Below, in pieces: positions 1-14,800 of a stretch of DNA of 64,000 nucleotides. Within the stretch, counting starts at the first letter, position 1; every line of letters begins with the position of its first letter. Source of the DNA: Abelmoschus esculentus (lineage: Eukaryota; Streptophyta; Magnoliopsida; Malvales; Malvaceae); assembly GCA_035048815.1 (NCBI GenBank), contig JAUCBN010000005.1, forward strand, positions 13,232,517 to 13,296,516, written 5' to 3'. A program made the translations under genes and the position numbers. A model generated the notes under the pieces. That model searched no databases and was not told the origin of the DNA. It was given only the letters and a program-made list of their open reading frames with translations.

Positions 1-271
1 AATCCGTTCAAATTTTAACCGAGTGAAAATCTAAAAATTTTAGATTAATCTGTATAATTTTGTTCAAAAGCCAATTGTTAACTATTTGAACTCATTAAAT
101 TTGATTTAATAACATCTGGTTTTCGTTTTGCTGGGATTTGAACGTACATGTCTAAAAAGGCTTTATTGAGAATCCGTTCGAATTTTAACCGAGTAAAAGA
201 CTGGAAATTTTAGATTAATCTGTATAATTTTATTCAAAAGCCCATTGTTAACTATTTGAACTCATAAAATT
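1..271. repeat. Satellite segment duplicated at 2885-3155
   Basis: As read, positions 1-271 are identical to 2885-3155, an offset of 2884 bp or about 17 monomers. Private variants are shared, including GAGTGAAAATCTAAAAA, GATTTGAACGTACATG and AAAAGACTGGAAA. Neighbouring monomers differ from each other at many sites, so this is a recent multi-monomer copy event rather than chance. The copy continues beyond the left window edge. A third, more diverged copy carrying the GACTGGAAA marker lies near 5058. Confidence 0.9.
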
Positions 272-2839
272 ATATTTTTTAACATCTAGTTTTTATTTTT
301 TGGGGATTAAAACGTGCATGTCTTAAAAGGCTTTCTAGAGAATCCGTTCGAATTTTAATCATGTACAAAGCTATAAATTTTATATTAATCTGTATATTTT
401 TATTAAAAACCCACAGTTAACTATTTGAACTCATAAAATTTGATTTAATAACAGCTTGTTTTTGTTTTGTTGGGATTAGAACGTGCATGTCTAAAAAGGT
501 TTTATTGAGAATCTGTTCGAATTTTAATCGTGTAAAAAGCTGAAAATTTTAGATTAATCTGTATAATTTTGTACAAAAGTCCATCTTTAACTATTTAAAC
601 TTAGAAAATTTGATTTAATAATATCTTGTTTTCGTTTTATTGGGATTAGAACGTGCATACCTAAAAAGACTTTATCGAGAATCCGTTCAAATTTTAACCG
701 AGTAAAAAGCTTAAAATTTGAGATTAATCTGTACACTTTTGTTCAAAACCCCATATTTAACTATTTGAACTCATAAAATTAGATTTAATAAGATCTTGTT
801 TCAATTTTGTTGGGATTATAACGTGCATGTCTAAAAAGGCTTTATTGAGAATTCGTTCAAATTTTAACCGAGTAAAAAGCTGAAAATTTTAGATTAATCT
901 GAATAATTTTGTTCAAAAGCCCATATTTAACTAAATGAACTCATAAATTTTTATTTAACAACATCTGTTTTTCGTTTTGTTGGGATTAGATCGTGCATGT
1001 CTAAAAAGGCTTTATTGAGAATCCGTTCGAATTTTAATCGAGTAAAAAGCTGAAAATTTTAGATTACTTTGTTTAATTTTGTTGAAAAGCCCATTATTAA
1101 CTATTTGAACTCATAAAATTTGATTTAGTAACATCTTGTTTTCCTTTTGTTGGGATTAGAACGTGCATGTCTAAAAAGGCTTTATTGAGAATTCGTTCGA
1201 ATTTTAACCGAGTAAAAAGCTTAAAATTTTAGATTAATCTGTATACTTTTGTTAAAAACCTCATATTTAACTATTTGAACTCATAAAATTTGATTTCATA
1301 ACATCTAGTTTTCATTTTGCTGGGATTAGAACGTACATGTCTAAAAGGGCTTTATTGAGAATCCGTTCGAATTTTAATCATGTAAAAAGCTATAAATTTT
1401 AGATTAACCTGTATAATTTTCATTAAAAGCCATAGTTAACTATTTGAACTCATAAAATTTGATTTAATAACATCTTGTTTTTATTTTGCTGGAATTAGAA
1501 CGTGCATGTCTAAAAAGGCTTTATTGAGAATTTGTTCGAATTTTAATCGAGTAAAAAGCTAAAAATTTTAGATTAATTTGTATAATTTTGTTGAAAAGTC
1601 CATTGTTAACTATTTAAACTCATAAAATTTGATTTAATAACATCTGGATTTCGTTTTTCTGGGATTAGAACGTACATGTCTAAAAAGGCTTTATTGAGAA
1701 TCTATTCAAATATTTACCGAGTAAAAATCTAAAAATTTAGATTAATCTGTATAATTTTGTTTAAAATCACATTGTTAACTACTTGAACTTATAAAATTTG
1801 ATTTAATAACATCTGGTTTTCGTTTTGCTAGTATTACAACGTGCATGCCTAAAAAGGTTTTATTGAGAATCAATTCGAATTTTAACCGAGTAAAAAGCAG
1901 AAAATTTTAGATTAATCTGTATAATTTTGTTCAAAAGCTCATATTTAACTATTTGAACTCATAAATTTTGATTTAACATCTGGTTTTCGTTTTGTTGGGA
2001 TTAAAACGTGCTTGTCTAAAATGGCTTTATAGAGAATCTTTTCGAATTTTAACTGAGTAAAAAGCAAAAAATATTAGATTAATCTGTATAATTTTGTTCA
2101 AAAGGCCATAGTTAACTATTTGAACTCATATAATTTTATTTAATAACATCTAGTTTTCGTTTTGTTGGGATTAAAACGTGCATGTCTAAAAGGGCTTTAT
2201 AGAAAATTCGTTCAAATTTTAATCGTGTACAAAGCTGAAAATTTTAGATTAATCTGTATAATTTTGTTCAAAAGCCCCTTGTTAACTATTTGAACTCATA
2301 AAATTTGATTTAATAACATCTAGTTTTCGTTTTGCAGGGATTAGAACGTGCATGTCTAAAATGGCTTTATTGAGAATCCGTTCGAATTTGAACCGTGTAA
2401 AAAACTAAAAATTTTAGATTAATCTGTATAATTTTGTTCAAAAGACCATTGTTAACTATTTGAACTCATAAATTTTGATTTAACAACATCTGGTTTTCGG
2501 TTTGTTGGGATTAAAACATGCTTGTCTAAAAAGGCTTTATAGAGAATCCGTTCGAATTTTAACCAAGTAAAAAGTAGAAAATTTTAGATTAATCTGTATA
2601 ATTTTCTTCAAAAGCCCATTGTTATCTATTTGAACTCATAAAATTTGATTTAATAACATCTGGTTTTTGTTTTGCTGGGATTAGAACGTTCATGTCTAAA
2701 AAGGCTTTATTGAGAATCCGTTCAAATTTTAACCGAGTAAAAAGCTTAAAATTTTAGATTAATCTGTATATTTTTATTCAAAAGCCCATATTTAACTATT
2801 TGAACTCATAAAATTTGATTTCATAACATCTGGTTTTCG

Positions 2840-5800
2840 TTTTTCTAGAAGTAGAACATGCATGTCTAAAAAGGCTTTATTGAGAATCCGTTCAAATTTT
2901 AACCGAGTGAAAATCTAAAAATTTTAGATTAATCTGTATAATTTTGTTCAAAAGCCAATTGTTAACTATTTGAACTCATTAAATTTGATTTAATAACATC
3001 TGGTTTTCGTTTTGCTGGGATTTGAACGTACATGTCTAAAAAGGCTTTATTGAGAATCCGTTCGAATTTTAACCGAGTAAAAGACTGGAAATTTTAGATT
3101 AATCTGTATAATTTTATTCAAAAGCCCATTGTTAACTATTTGAACTCATAAAATTTTATTTAATAACATCTGGTTTTCGTTTTGCTTGAATTAGAACGTG
3201 CATGACTAAAAAGGCTTTAGTGAGAATCCGTTCGAATTCTAGCCGAGTAAAAAGCTGAAATTTTTTTATTAATCTTTATAATTTTGTTCAAAAGCCCATA
3301 TTTAACTATTTGAACTCATAAATTTTGATTTAACAACATCTGGTTTTCGTTTTGTTGGGATTAAAACGTGCTTATCTAAAAAGGCTTTATAGAGAATCCG
3401 TTCGAATTTTAACCGAGTAAAAAGGTAAAAATTTTAGATTAATCTGTATAATTTTGTTCAAAAGCCCATTTTTAACTACTAGAACTCATAAAATTTGATT
3501 TAATAACATCTAGTTTTCGGTTTGCTGGGATTAGAACGTGCATGTCTAAAAAGGCTTTATTGAGAATCTGTTCGAATTTGAACCGAGTAAAAAGCTAAAA
3601 ATTTTAGATTAATCTGTATAATTTTGTTCAAAATCCCATTGTTAACTATTTGATCTCATAAAATTTGATTTAATAACATCTAGTTTTCGTTTTGCTGGGA
3701 TTAGAATGTGCATGTCTAAAAAGTCTTTATTGAGAATCCGTTCGAATTTTAACTGAGTAAAAAGCTTAAAATTTTAAATTAATCTTTATAATTTTGTTCG
3801 AAAGCCCATATTTAAGTATTTGAACTCATAAAATTTGATTTTATAATATCTGGTTTTCGTTTTTCTAAGAGTAGAACCTGCATGTCTAAAAAGGCTTTAT
3901 TGAGAATCCGTTCGAATTTTAGCCGAGTAAAAAGCTGAAAATTTTAGATTAATCTGTATAATTTTGTTCAAAAGCCAATTGTTAAGTATTTGAACTCATT
4001 AAATTTGATTTAATAACATCTGGTTTTTGTTTTGCTGGGATTTGAACGTGCATGTCTAAAAAGGCTTTATTGAGAATCCGTTAGAATTATAACCGAGTAA
4101 AAAGCTGAAAATTTTAGATTAATCTGTATAATTTTGTTCAAAAGCCCATTGTTAACTATTTGAACTTCTAAAATTTTATTTAATAACATCTGGTTTTCGT
4201 TTTGCTTGGATTAGAACGTGCATGCCTAAAAAGGATTTAGTAAGAATCCGTTTGAATTTTAGCCGAGTAAAAAGCTGAAAATTTTAGATTAATCTGTATA
4301 ATTTTCGTTTTGTTGGGATTAAAATGTGCATGCCCAAAAAGGCTTTATAGAGAATCCGTTCGAATTTTAACCGAGTAAAAAGCTGGAAATTTTAGATTAA
4401 TTTTTCTAATTTTATTCAAAAACCCATATTTAACTATTTGAAATCATAAATTTTGATTTAACAACATCTGGTTTTCGTTTTGTTGGGATTAAAACGTGCT
4501 TGTCTAAAAAGGCTTTATAGAGAATCCGTTCGATTTTTAACCGAGTAAAAAGGTGAAAATTTTAGATTAATCTGTATAATTTTGTTCAAAAGCCCATTTT
4601 TAACTATTCGAACTCATAAAATTTGATTTAATAACATCTAGTTTTCGTTTTGCTGGGATTAGTACGTGCATGTCTAAAAAGGCTTTATTGAGAATCCGTT
4701 CAAATTTTAACCGAGTAAAAAGCTTAAAATTTTAGATTAATCTGTATAATTTTGTTCAAAAGCCATATTTAACTATTTGAACTCATAAAATTTGATTTCA
4801 TAACATCTGGTTTTCGTTTTTCTAGAAGTAGAACATGCATGTCTAAAAAGGCTTTATTGAGAATCCGTTCAAATTTTAACCGAGTAAAAAGCTGAAAATT
4901 TTAGGTTAATCTGTATAATTTTGTTCAAAAGCCAATTTTTAACTATTTAAACTCATTAAATTTGATTTAATTACATCTGGTTTTCGTTTTGCTGAGATTT
5001 GAACGTGCATGTCTAAAAAGGCTTTATTGAGAATCCGTTCGAATTTTAATCGAGTAAAAGACTGGAAATTTTAGATTAATCTGTATAATTTTATTCAAAA
5101 GCCCATTGTTAACTATTTGAAGTCATAAAATTTTATTTAATAACATCTATTTTTCGTTTTGCTTGGATTAGAACGTGCATGTCTAAAAAGGCTTTAGTGA
5201 GAATCCGTTTGAATTTTAGCCGAGTAAAAAGTTGAAAAATTTAGATTAATTTGTATAATTTTGTTCAAAATCCCATATTTAACTATTTGAACTCATCAAT
5301 TTTGATTTAACAATATCTTGTTTTCGTTTTGTTGGGATTAAAACGTACTTGCCGAAAAAGGTTTTATAGAGAATCCATTCGAATTTTTACCGAGTAAAAC
5401 GGTTAAAATTTTTGATTAATCTGTATAATTTTGTTCAAAAGCCCATTTTTAACTATTGGAACTCATAAAATTTGATTTCATAACATCTAGTTTTCGTTTT
5501 GCTGGATCAGTACGTGCATGTCTAAAAAGGCTTTATTGAGAATCTGTTCGAATTTGAACCGAGTAAAAAGCTAAAAATTTTAGATTAATCTGTATAATTT
5601 TGTTCAAAAGCCCATTGTTAACTATTTGATCTCATAAAATTTGATTTAATAACATCTGGTTTTCGTTTTGCTGGGATTAGAATGTGCATGTCTAAAAAGG
5701 CTTTATTGAAAATTCGTTCGAATTTTAAGTGAGTAAAAAGCTGAAAATTTTAGATTAATCTGTATAATTTTTTTCAAAAGCCCATTGTTAACTATTTGAA

Positions 5801-8260
5801 CTCATAAAATTTTATTTAATAACATCTGGTTTTCGTTTTGCTTGGATTAGAATCTGTTCGAATTTTAACCGAGTAAAAAGTTATAAATTTTAGATTAATC
5901 TGTATAATTTTATTCAAAAAACTATTGCTAACTATTTGAACTCATTAAATTTGATTTAATAACATCTTGTTTTCGTTTTGCTGGGATTTGAACGTGCATA
6001 TCTAAAAACGCTTTATTAAGAATCCGTTCGAATTTTAACCGAGTAAAAAGCTGAAAATTTTAGAATAATCTGAATAATTTTGTTCAAAAGCCCATTGTTA
6101 ACTATTGGAACTTATAAAATTTTATTTAATAACATCTGGTTTTCGTTTTGCTTGGATTAGAACGTGCATGTATAAAAATGATTTATTGAGAATCCGTTCG
6201 AATTTTAGCAGAGTAAAAAGCTGAAAATTTTAGATTAATCTGTATAATTTTGTTGGGATTAAAACGTGCTTGTCCAAAAAGGCTTTATAGAGAATCCGTT
6301 CAAATTTTAACCGAGTAAAGAGCTGAAAATTTTAGATTAATTTTTCTAATTTTATTCAAAAGCCCATATTTAACTATGTGAACTCATAAATTTTGATTTA
6401 ACAACATCTGGTTTTCGTTTTGTTGGGATTAAAACGTGCTTGTCTAAAAAGGCTTTATAGAGAATCCATTCGAATTTTAACCGAGTAAAAAGGTGAAAAT
6501 TTTAGATTAATCTGTATAATTTTGTTCAAAAGCCCATTTTTAACTATTGGAACTCATAAAATTTGATTTAATAACATCTAGTTTTCGTTTTGCTTGGATT
6601 AGAACGTGCATGTCTAGAAAGGCTTTATTGAGAATCTGTTCGAATTTGAACCGAGTAAAAAGCTAAAAATTTTAGATTAATCTGTATAATTTTGTTCAAA
6701 AGCCCATTGTTAACTTTTTGATCTCATAAAATTTGACTTAATAACAACTGGTTTTCGTTTTGCTGGGATTAGAATGTGCATGTCTAAAAAGGCTTTATTG
6801 AGAATCCGTTCGAATTTTAACTGAGTAAAACCTGAAAATTTTAGATTAATCTGTATAATTTTTTTCAAAAGACCATATTTAACTATTTGAACTCATAAAT
6901 TTTGATTTAACAACATCTGGTTTTCGGTTTGTTGGGATTAAAACGTGCTTGTTTAAAAAGGCTTTACAAAGAATCTGTTCGAATTTTAGCCGAGTAAAAA
7001 GCTGAAAATTTTAGATTAATCTGTATAATTTTGTTCAAAAGCCAATTGTTCAGTATTTGAACTCATTAAATTTGATTTAATAACATCTGGTTTTCGTTTT
7101 GTTGGGATTTGAACGTGCATGTCTAAAAAGTCCTTATTGAGAATCCGTTCGAATTTTAACCGAGTAAAAAGCTGAAAATTTTAAAAATAATCTGAATAAT
7201 TTTGTTCAAAAGCCCATTGTTAACTATTGAAACTCATAAAATTTTATTTAATAACATCTGGTTTTCGTTTTTCTTGGATTAGAACGTGCATGTATAAAAA
7301 GGCTTTATTGAGAATACGTTCAAATTTTAACCGAGTAAAATGCTTAAAATTTTAGATTAATCTGTATAATTTTGTTCAAAAGCCCATATTTAACTATTTG
7401 AACTCATAAAATTTGATTTCATAATATCTGGTTTTCGTTCTTCTAGGAGTAGAACGTGCATGTCTAAAAAGGCTTTATTGAGAATCCGTTCGAATTTTAG
7501 CCGAGTAAAAAGCTGAAAATTTTAGATTAATTTGTATAATTTTGTTGGGATTAAAACGTGCTTGTCCAAAAAGGCTTTATAGAGAATCCGTTCGAATTTT
7601 AACGGAGTAAAAAGCTGAAAAATTTAGATTAATTTTTCTAATTTTATTCAAAAGCCCATATTTAACTATTTGAACTCATAAATTTTGATTTAGCAACATC
7701 TGGTTTTCGTTTTGTTGGGATTAAAACGTGCTTGTCTAAAAAGGCTTTATAGAGAATCCATTCGAATTTTAACCGAGTAAAAAGGTGAAAATTTTAGATT
7801 AATCTGTATAATTTTGTTCAAAAGCCCATTTTTAACTATTGGAACTCATAAAATTTGATTTAATAACATCCAGTTTTCGTTTTGCTGGGATTAGAACGTG
7901 CATGTCTAAAAAGGCTTTATTGAGAATCTGTTCGAATTTGAACCGAGTAAAAAGCTAAAAATTTTAGATTAATCTGTATAATTTTGTTCAAAAGCCCATT
8001 GTTAACTATTTGATCTCATAAAATTTGATTTAATAACATCTGGTTTTCGTTTTGCTGGGATTAGAATGTGCATGTTTAAAAATGCTTTATTGAGAATCCG
8101 TTCGAATTTTAACTGAGTAAAAAGCTGAAAATTTTAGATTAATCTGTATAATTTTGTTCAAAAGACCATATTTAACTATTTGAACTCATAAATTTTGATT
8201 TAACAACATCTGGTTTTCGGTTTATTGGGTTTAAAACGTGCTTGTCTAAAAAGGCTTTAT
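2840..8260. repeat. Satellite subdomain with higher-order duplications
   Basis: Multi-monomer blocks recur with shared private variants. Positions 6241-6955 match 7533-8247 at a constant offset of 1292; both copies start with the same truncated monomer, in which ATAATTTT joins GTTGGGATT. A related truncated monomer begins a third copy near 4297. The marker TATTTGATCTCATAAAA recurs near 3648, 5625, 6717 (variant) and 8007. The marker TTTCTAGAAGTAGAACATG recurs near 2847 and 4820. Spacing of the repeats is irregular (about 1.1, 1.3 and 2.0 kb), so this is an evolving higher-order structure rather than a fixed one. Confidence 0.85.
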
Positions 8261-8304
8261 AGAGAATCCGTTCGAATTTTAACCGAGTAAAAAGCTGAAA
8301 ATTT

Positions 8305-9172
8305 TAGATTAATCTACATAATTTTGTTCAAAAGCCCATTGTTAACTATTTTAACTCATCAATTTTGATTTAAGAATATCTTGTTTTCGTTTTGTTGCGA
8401 TTAAAACATGCTTGTCCAAAAAGGCTTTATAGAGAATCTGTTCGAATTTTAACCGAGTAAAAAGCTGAAAATTTTAGAATAATTTGTATAATTTTGTTCA
8501 AAAGCCCATATTTAACTCTTTAAACTCATAAATTTTGATTGAACAACCTCTGGTTATTGTTTTGTTGGGATTGAAACGTGTTTGTCTAAAAAGACTTTAT
8601 AGAGAATTTGTTCGAATTTTAACCGAGTAAAAAGTTGTAAATATTAGATTAATCTGTATAATTTTGTTCAAAAGCCAATTGTTAACTATTTGAACTCATA
8701 AAATTTGATTTAATAAAATATGGTTTTCGTTTTGCTGGGATTAGAACGTGCATGTCTAAAAAGGCTTTATTGAGAATCTGTTCTAATTTTAACCGAGTAA
8801 AAAGCTAAAATTTTTTGATTAATCTATATAATTCTATTCAAAACCCTATCTTTAACTATTTGAACTCATAAATTCTGATTTATCAACATCTGGTTTTTGT
8901 TTTGATGGGATTAGAACGTGGATGTCTAAAAAGGCTTTATATAAAAGCCGTTTGAATTTTAACCGAATAAAAAGCTGAAAATTTTAGATTAATCTGTATA
9001 ATTTTGTTCAAAAGCCCATTTTTAACAATTGGAGCTCATAAAATTTGATTTAATAACATCTCGTTTTCGTTTTACTAGGATTAGAACGTGCATGTCTAAA
9101 AAGGCTTTATTGAGAATTCGTTCGAATTTTAACCGAGTAAAAACTAAAAATTATAGATTAATCTGTATAATT
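8305..9172. repeat. Satellite segment, copy 1 of a five-monomer duplication
   Basis: This segment matches 10996-11863 at a constant offset of 2691 bp. It shares rare variants such as TAATCTACATAATTT and ATTTGTTCGAATTTTAACC, the TTACTAGGATTAGAAC marker (9071 and 11762), and GATGGGATTAGAACGTGGATG. The two copies differ at only scattered positions, whereas monomers inside each copy differ considerably from each other. Confidence 0.85.
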
Positions 9173-10995
9173 TTGCTCAAAAGCCCATATTTAACTATTT
9201 TAACTCATCAATTTTGATTTAACAATATCCTGTTTTCGTTTTGTTGGGATTAAAACATGCTTGTCCAAAAAGGCTTTATAGAGAATCTGTTCGAATTTTA
9301 ACCGAGTAAAAAGCTTAAAATTTAGATTAATTTATATAATTTTGTTCAAAAGCCCATATTTAACTATTTAAACTCATAATTTTTTATTTAACAACATTTG
9401 TTTTTCGTTTTGTTTGGATTAAAACATGTTTGTCTAAAAAGGCTTTCTAGAGAATCCGTTCGAATTTTAACCGATTAAAAAGCTGAAAATTTTAGATTAA
9501 TCTGTATAATTTTGTTCAAAAGCCCATATTTAACTATTTGAACTCATAAAATTTTATTTCATAACATCTGGTTTTCGTTTTTCTGGGAGTAGAACCTGCA
9601 TGTCTAATAAGGCTTTATTGAGAATCCGTTCGAATTTTAGCCAAGTAAAAAGCTGAAAATTTTAGATTAATCTGTATAATTTTGTTCAAATACCCATTGT
9701 TAACTATTTGAACTCATAAAATTTGATTTAATAACATCTGGGTTTTATTTTGCTGGGATTAGAACGTGCATGTCTAAAAAGGCTTTATTGAGAATCTGTT
9801 CAAATTTTAACCGAGTACAATGCTAAAAATTTTAGATAATCTATAAAATTTTATTCAAAACCCCATATTTAACTATTTTAACTCATAAATTCTGATTTAA
9901 CAACATCTGGTTTTCGTTTTGATGGGATTAGAACGTGGATGTCTAAAAAGGCTTTATAGAGAAGCCGTTCGAATTTGAACCGAGTAAAAACCTGAAAATT
10001 TTAGATTAATCTGTATAATTTTGTTCAAAAGCCCATTGTTAACTATTTGAACTCATAAAATTTGATTTAATAACATATGGTTTTCATTTTGTTGGGATTA
10101 GAACGTGCATTTCTAAAAAGGCTTTATTGAGAATCCGTTCAAATTTTAACCGAGTACAAAGCGAAAAATTTTAGATTAATCTATAAAATTTTATTTAAAA
10201 CCCCATATTTAACTATTTGAACTCATAAATTCTGAGTTAACAACATCTGGTTTTCGTTTTGATGGGATTAGAACGTGGATGTCTAAAATGACTTTATAGA
10301 GAACTCGTTCGAATTTTAACAGAGTAAAAAGCTGAAAATTTTAGATTAATCTGTATAATTTTGTTCAAAATCCCATATTTAACTATTTGAACTCATAAAA
10401 TTTGATTTAATAACATCTGGTTTTCATTTTGTTGGGATTAGAACGTGCATGTCTAAAGAGGCTTTATTTAGAATCCGTTCAAATTTTAACCGAGTAAAAA
10501 GCTGAAAATTTTAGATTAATCTTTATAATTTTATTCAAAACCCCATATTTAACTATTTGAACTCATAAATTCTGATTTAACAACATCTAGTTTTCGTTTT
10601 GATGGGATTAGAATGTGGATGTCTAAACAGGCTTTATGGAGAACCCGTTCGAATTTTAACCGAGTAAAAAGCAGAAAATTTTAGATTAATCTGTATAATT
10701 TTGTTTAAAAGACCATATTTAACTATTTGAACTTATAAAATTTGATTTCATAATATCTGATTTTCGTTTTTCTGGGATTAGATCCTGCATGTCTAAAAAG
10801 GATTTATCGAGAATCCGTTCGAATTTTAGCCGAGTAAAAAGCTGAAATTTTTTGATTAATCTTTATAATTTTGTTCAAAAGCCCATATTTAACTATTTGA
10901 ACTCATAAATTTTGATTTAACAACATCTGGTTTTCGTTTTGTTGGATTTATCGAGAATCCGTTCGAATTTTAACCGAGTAAAAAGCTAAAAATTT

Positions 10996-11863
10996 TAGAT
11001 TAACCTACATAATTTTGTTCAAAAGCCCATTGTTAACTATTTTAACTCATCAATTTTGATTTACCAATATCTTGTTTTCGTTCTGTTGGGATTAAAACAT
11101 GCTTGTCCAAAAAGGCTTTATAGAGAATCTATTCGAATTTTAACCGAGTAAAAAGCTGAAAATTTTAGAATAATTTGTATAATTTTGTTCAAAAGCCCAT
11201 ATTTAACTATTTAAACTCATAAATTTTGATTTAACAACCTCTGGTTTTTGTTTTGTTGGGATTAAAACGTGTTTGTCTAAAAAGACTTTATAGAGAATTT
11301 GTTCGAATTTTAACCGAGTAAAAAGTTGTAAATATTAGATTAATCTGTATAATTTTGTTCAAAAGCCCATTGTTAACTATTTGAACTCATAAAATTTGAT
11401 TTAATAAAATATGGTTTTCGTTTTGCTGGGATTAGAACGTGCATGTCTAAAAAGGCTTTATTGAGAATCTGTTCTAATTTTAACCGAGTAAAAAGCTAAA
11501 AATTTTTGATTAATCTATATAATTCTATTCAAAACCCCATATTTAACTATTTGAACTCATAAATTCTGATTTAACAACATCTGGTTTTCGTTTTGATGGG
11601 ATTAGAACGTGGATGTCTAAAAAGGCTTTATATAAAAGCCGTTTGAATTTTAACCGATTAAAAAGCTGAAAATTTTAGATTAATCTGTACAATTTTGTTC
11701 AAAAGCCCCATTTTAAATATTGGAGCTCATAAAATTTGATTTAATAACATCTCGTTTTCGTTTTACTAGGATTAGAACGTGCATGTCTAAAAAGGCTTTA
11801 TTGAGAATTCGTTCGAATTTTAACCGAGTAAAAAGCTAAAAATTATAGATTAATCTGTATAAT
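10996..11863. repeat. Satellite segment, copy 2 of a five-monomer duplication
   Basis: This is the partner of 8305-9172. It starts just downstream of a truncated monomer near 10945, where TTTTGTTGG runs directly into ATTTATCGAGAATCC. That places a recombination or deletion scar next to the duplicated block. Confidence 0.85.
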
Positions 11864-14800
11864 TTTGCTCAAAAGCCAATTTTTAACTATTTGAACTCAT
11901 AAAATTTGATTTAATAACATATGGTTTTTGTTTTGTTGGGATTAAACCGTGCATGTCTAAAAATGCTTTATAGAGTATCAGTTCGAATTTTAATCGTGTA
12001 CGAAGTTGAAAATTTTAGATTAATCTGTATAATTTTATACAAAACCCATAGTTAACTATTTGAACTCATAAAATTTGATTTAATAATATCTGTTTTTGGT
12101 TTTACTGAGATTAGAACGTGCATGTCTAAAAATGCTTTATTGAGAATCCGTTCGAATTTTAATCGAGTAAAAAGCTGAAAATTTTAGATTAATCTGTATA
12201 ATTTTGTTCAAAAGCCCATATTTAAATTTTTGAACTCATAAAATTTCATTTAATAACATCATGTTTTCGTTTTGCTGGGATTAGAACGTGCATGCCTAAA
12301 AGGACTTTATAGAGAATCCGTTCAAATTTTAACCGAGTAAAAAGCTAAAATTTTTTGATTAATCTATATAAAAGATCATATTTAACTATTTGAACTCATA
12401 AAATTTGATTTTATAACATCTGGTTTTCGTTTTTGGGGGATTAGAATGTGCTTATCTAAAAAGGCTTTATTGAGAATCCGTTGGAATTTTAGCCGAGTAA
12501 AAAGCTCATATTTAACTATATGAACTCATAAATTTTGATTTAACAACATCTGCTTTTCGTTTTGTTGGGATTAAAACGTGTTTGTCTAAAAAGGATTTAT
12601 AGAGAATCCGTTCAAATTTTAACCGAGTAAAAAGCTGAAAATTTTAGATTAATTTGTATAATTTTTTCCAAAAGCCCATATTTAACTATTTAAACTCATA
12701 AAATTTAATTTCATAACATCTGATTTTCGTTTTGTTAGCATTAGAACGTGCATGTCTAAAAAGGCTTTATTGAGAATTCGTTCGAATTTTAACAGAGTAA
12801 AAAGCTAAAAATTTTATATTAAGCTGTATAATTTTGTTCAAAAGCCGATATTTAACTATTTGAATTAACAACATCTGGTTTTCGTTTTGTTGGGATTAGG
12901 AAGTGGATGTCTAAAAAGGCTTTATAGAGAATCCGTTCGAATTTTAACCAAGTAAAAAGTTGAAAATTTTTGATTAATTTGTATAATTTTGTTCAGAAGC
13001 CCATATTTAACTATTTGAACTCAGAAATTTTGATTTAACAACATCTAGTTTTCGTTTTGTTGGGATTAAAATATGCTTGTCTAAAAAGGCTTTATAGAGA
13101 ATCCGTTCGAATTTCAACTATGTAAAAAGCTGAAAATTTTAGATTAATCTATATAAATTTGTTCAAAAGCCCATTGTTAACTATTTGAACTCATAAATTT
13201 TGATTTAATAACATCTGGTTTTTGTTTTGTTGGGATTACAACGTGCATGTCTAAAAAGGCTTTATTAAGAATCCGTTCGAATTTTAACCTAGTAAAAAGC
13301 TATAAATTTTAGATTAATCTGTGTAATTTTGTTCAAATGCCCATATTAAACTATTTGAACTCATAAATTTTGATTTAACAACATCTGGTTTTCGTTAAGT
13401 TTGGATTAAAACATGCTTGTCTAAAAAGGCTTTATAGAGAATCCGTTTGAATTTTAACCGAGTAAAAAGTTGAAAATTTTAGATTAATCTGTATAATTTT
13501 GTTGAAAAGCCTATATTAAACTATTTGAACTCATAAATTTTGATTTAATAACATCTGGTTTTCGTTTTGTTCTTATTAAAACGTGCTTGTCTAAAAAGGC
13601 TTTATAGAGAATCCGTTCGAATTTTAACCGAGTAAAAAGCTAAAAATTTTAGATTAATCTGTATAATTTTGTTCAAAAGCCTATATTTAACTATTTGAAC
13701 TCATAAATTTTGATTTAGCAACATCTGATTTTCGTTTTGTTGGGATTAAAACGTAGTTGTCTTAAAATGCTTTATAGAGAATTTGTTCGAATTTTAACCG
13801 AGTAAAAAACTGAAAATTTTAGATTAATCTATATAATTTTGTTCAAAAGCCCATTGTTAACTATTTGAACTCATAAAATTTGATTTAATAACATATGGTT
13901 TTCGTTTTGTTGGGATTACAACGTTCATGTCTAAAAAGTCTTTATTGAGAATCTGTTCAAATTTTAACCAAGTAAAAAGCTGAAATTTTAGATTAATCTG
14001 TATAATTTTGTTCAGAAGCCCATTGTTAACTATTTGAACTCATAAAATTTGATTTAACAACATCTGTTTTTCGTTTTGTTGGGATTAAAAAGTGCTTGTC
14101 TAAAAAGGCTTTATAGAGAATCCGTTCGAATTTTAACCGAGTAAAAAGCTGAAAATTTTAAATTAATTTGTATAATTTTGTTCAAAAGCCAATTGTTAAC
14201 TATTTGAACTCATAAAATTTGATTTAATAATATCTGTTTTCGTTTTGCTGGGATTAGAACGTGCATATCTAAAATGCCTTTATCGAGAATCCGTTCGAAT
14301 TTTAACCGAGTAAAAAGCTGAAAATTTTAGATTAATCTGTATAATTTTGTTCAAAAGACCATATTTAACTATTTGATCTCATAAAATTTGGTTTAATAAC
14401 ATCTTGTTTTCGTTTTGCTGGGATTAGAACGTGCATGTCTAAAAAGGCTTTATTGAGAATCGTTCGAATTCTAGCCGAGTAAAAAGTTGAAAATTTTAGA
14501 TTAATCTGTATAATTTTGTTCAAGAGCCCATTGTTTATTATTTGAACTCATAAAATTTGATTTAATAACTTTTGGTTTTCGTTTTGCTGGGATTAAAACG
14601 TGCATGTCTAAAAAGGCTTTATTGAGAATCTGTTCAAATTTTAACCGAGTAAAAAGCTGAAAATTTAGATTAATCTGTATAATTTTGTTCAAAAACTCAT
14701 ATTTAACTAGTTGAACTCATAAAATTTGATTTCACAATATCAGGGTTTCGTTTTTCTAGGAGTAGAACCTGCATGTCTAAAAAGGCTTTATTGAGAATCC

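Noticed and set aside
9029..9217. Short ORFs inside the satellite (also 14501-14692 and 53810-54007)
   Set aside because: They are chance openings in the tandem repeat, do not recur as conserved proteins in neighbouring monomers, and resemble no domain.
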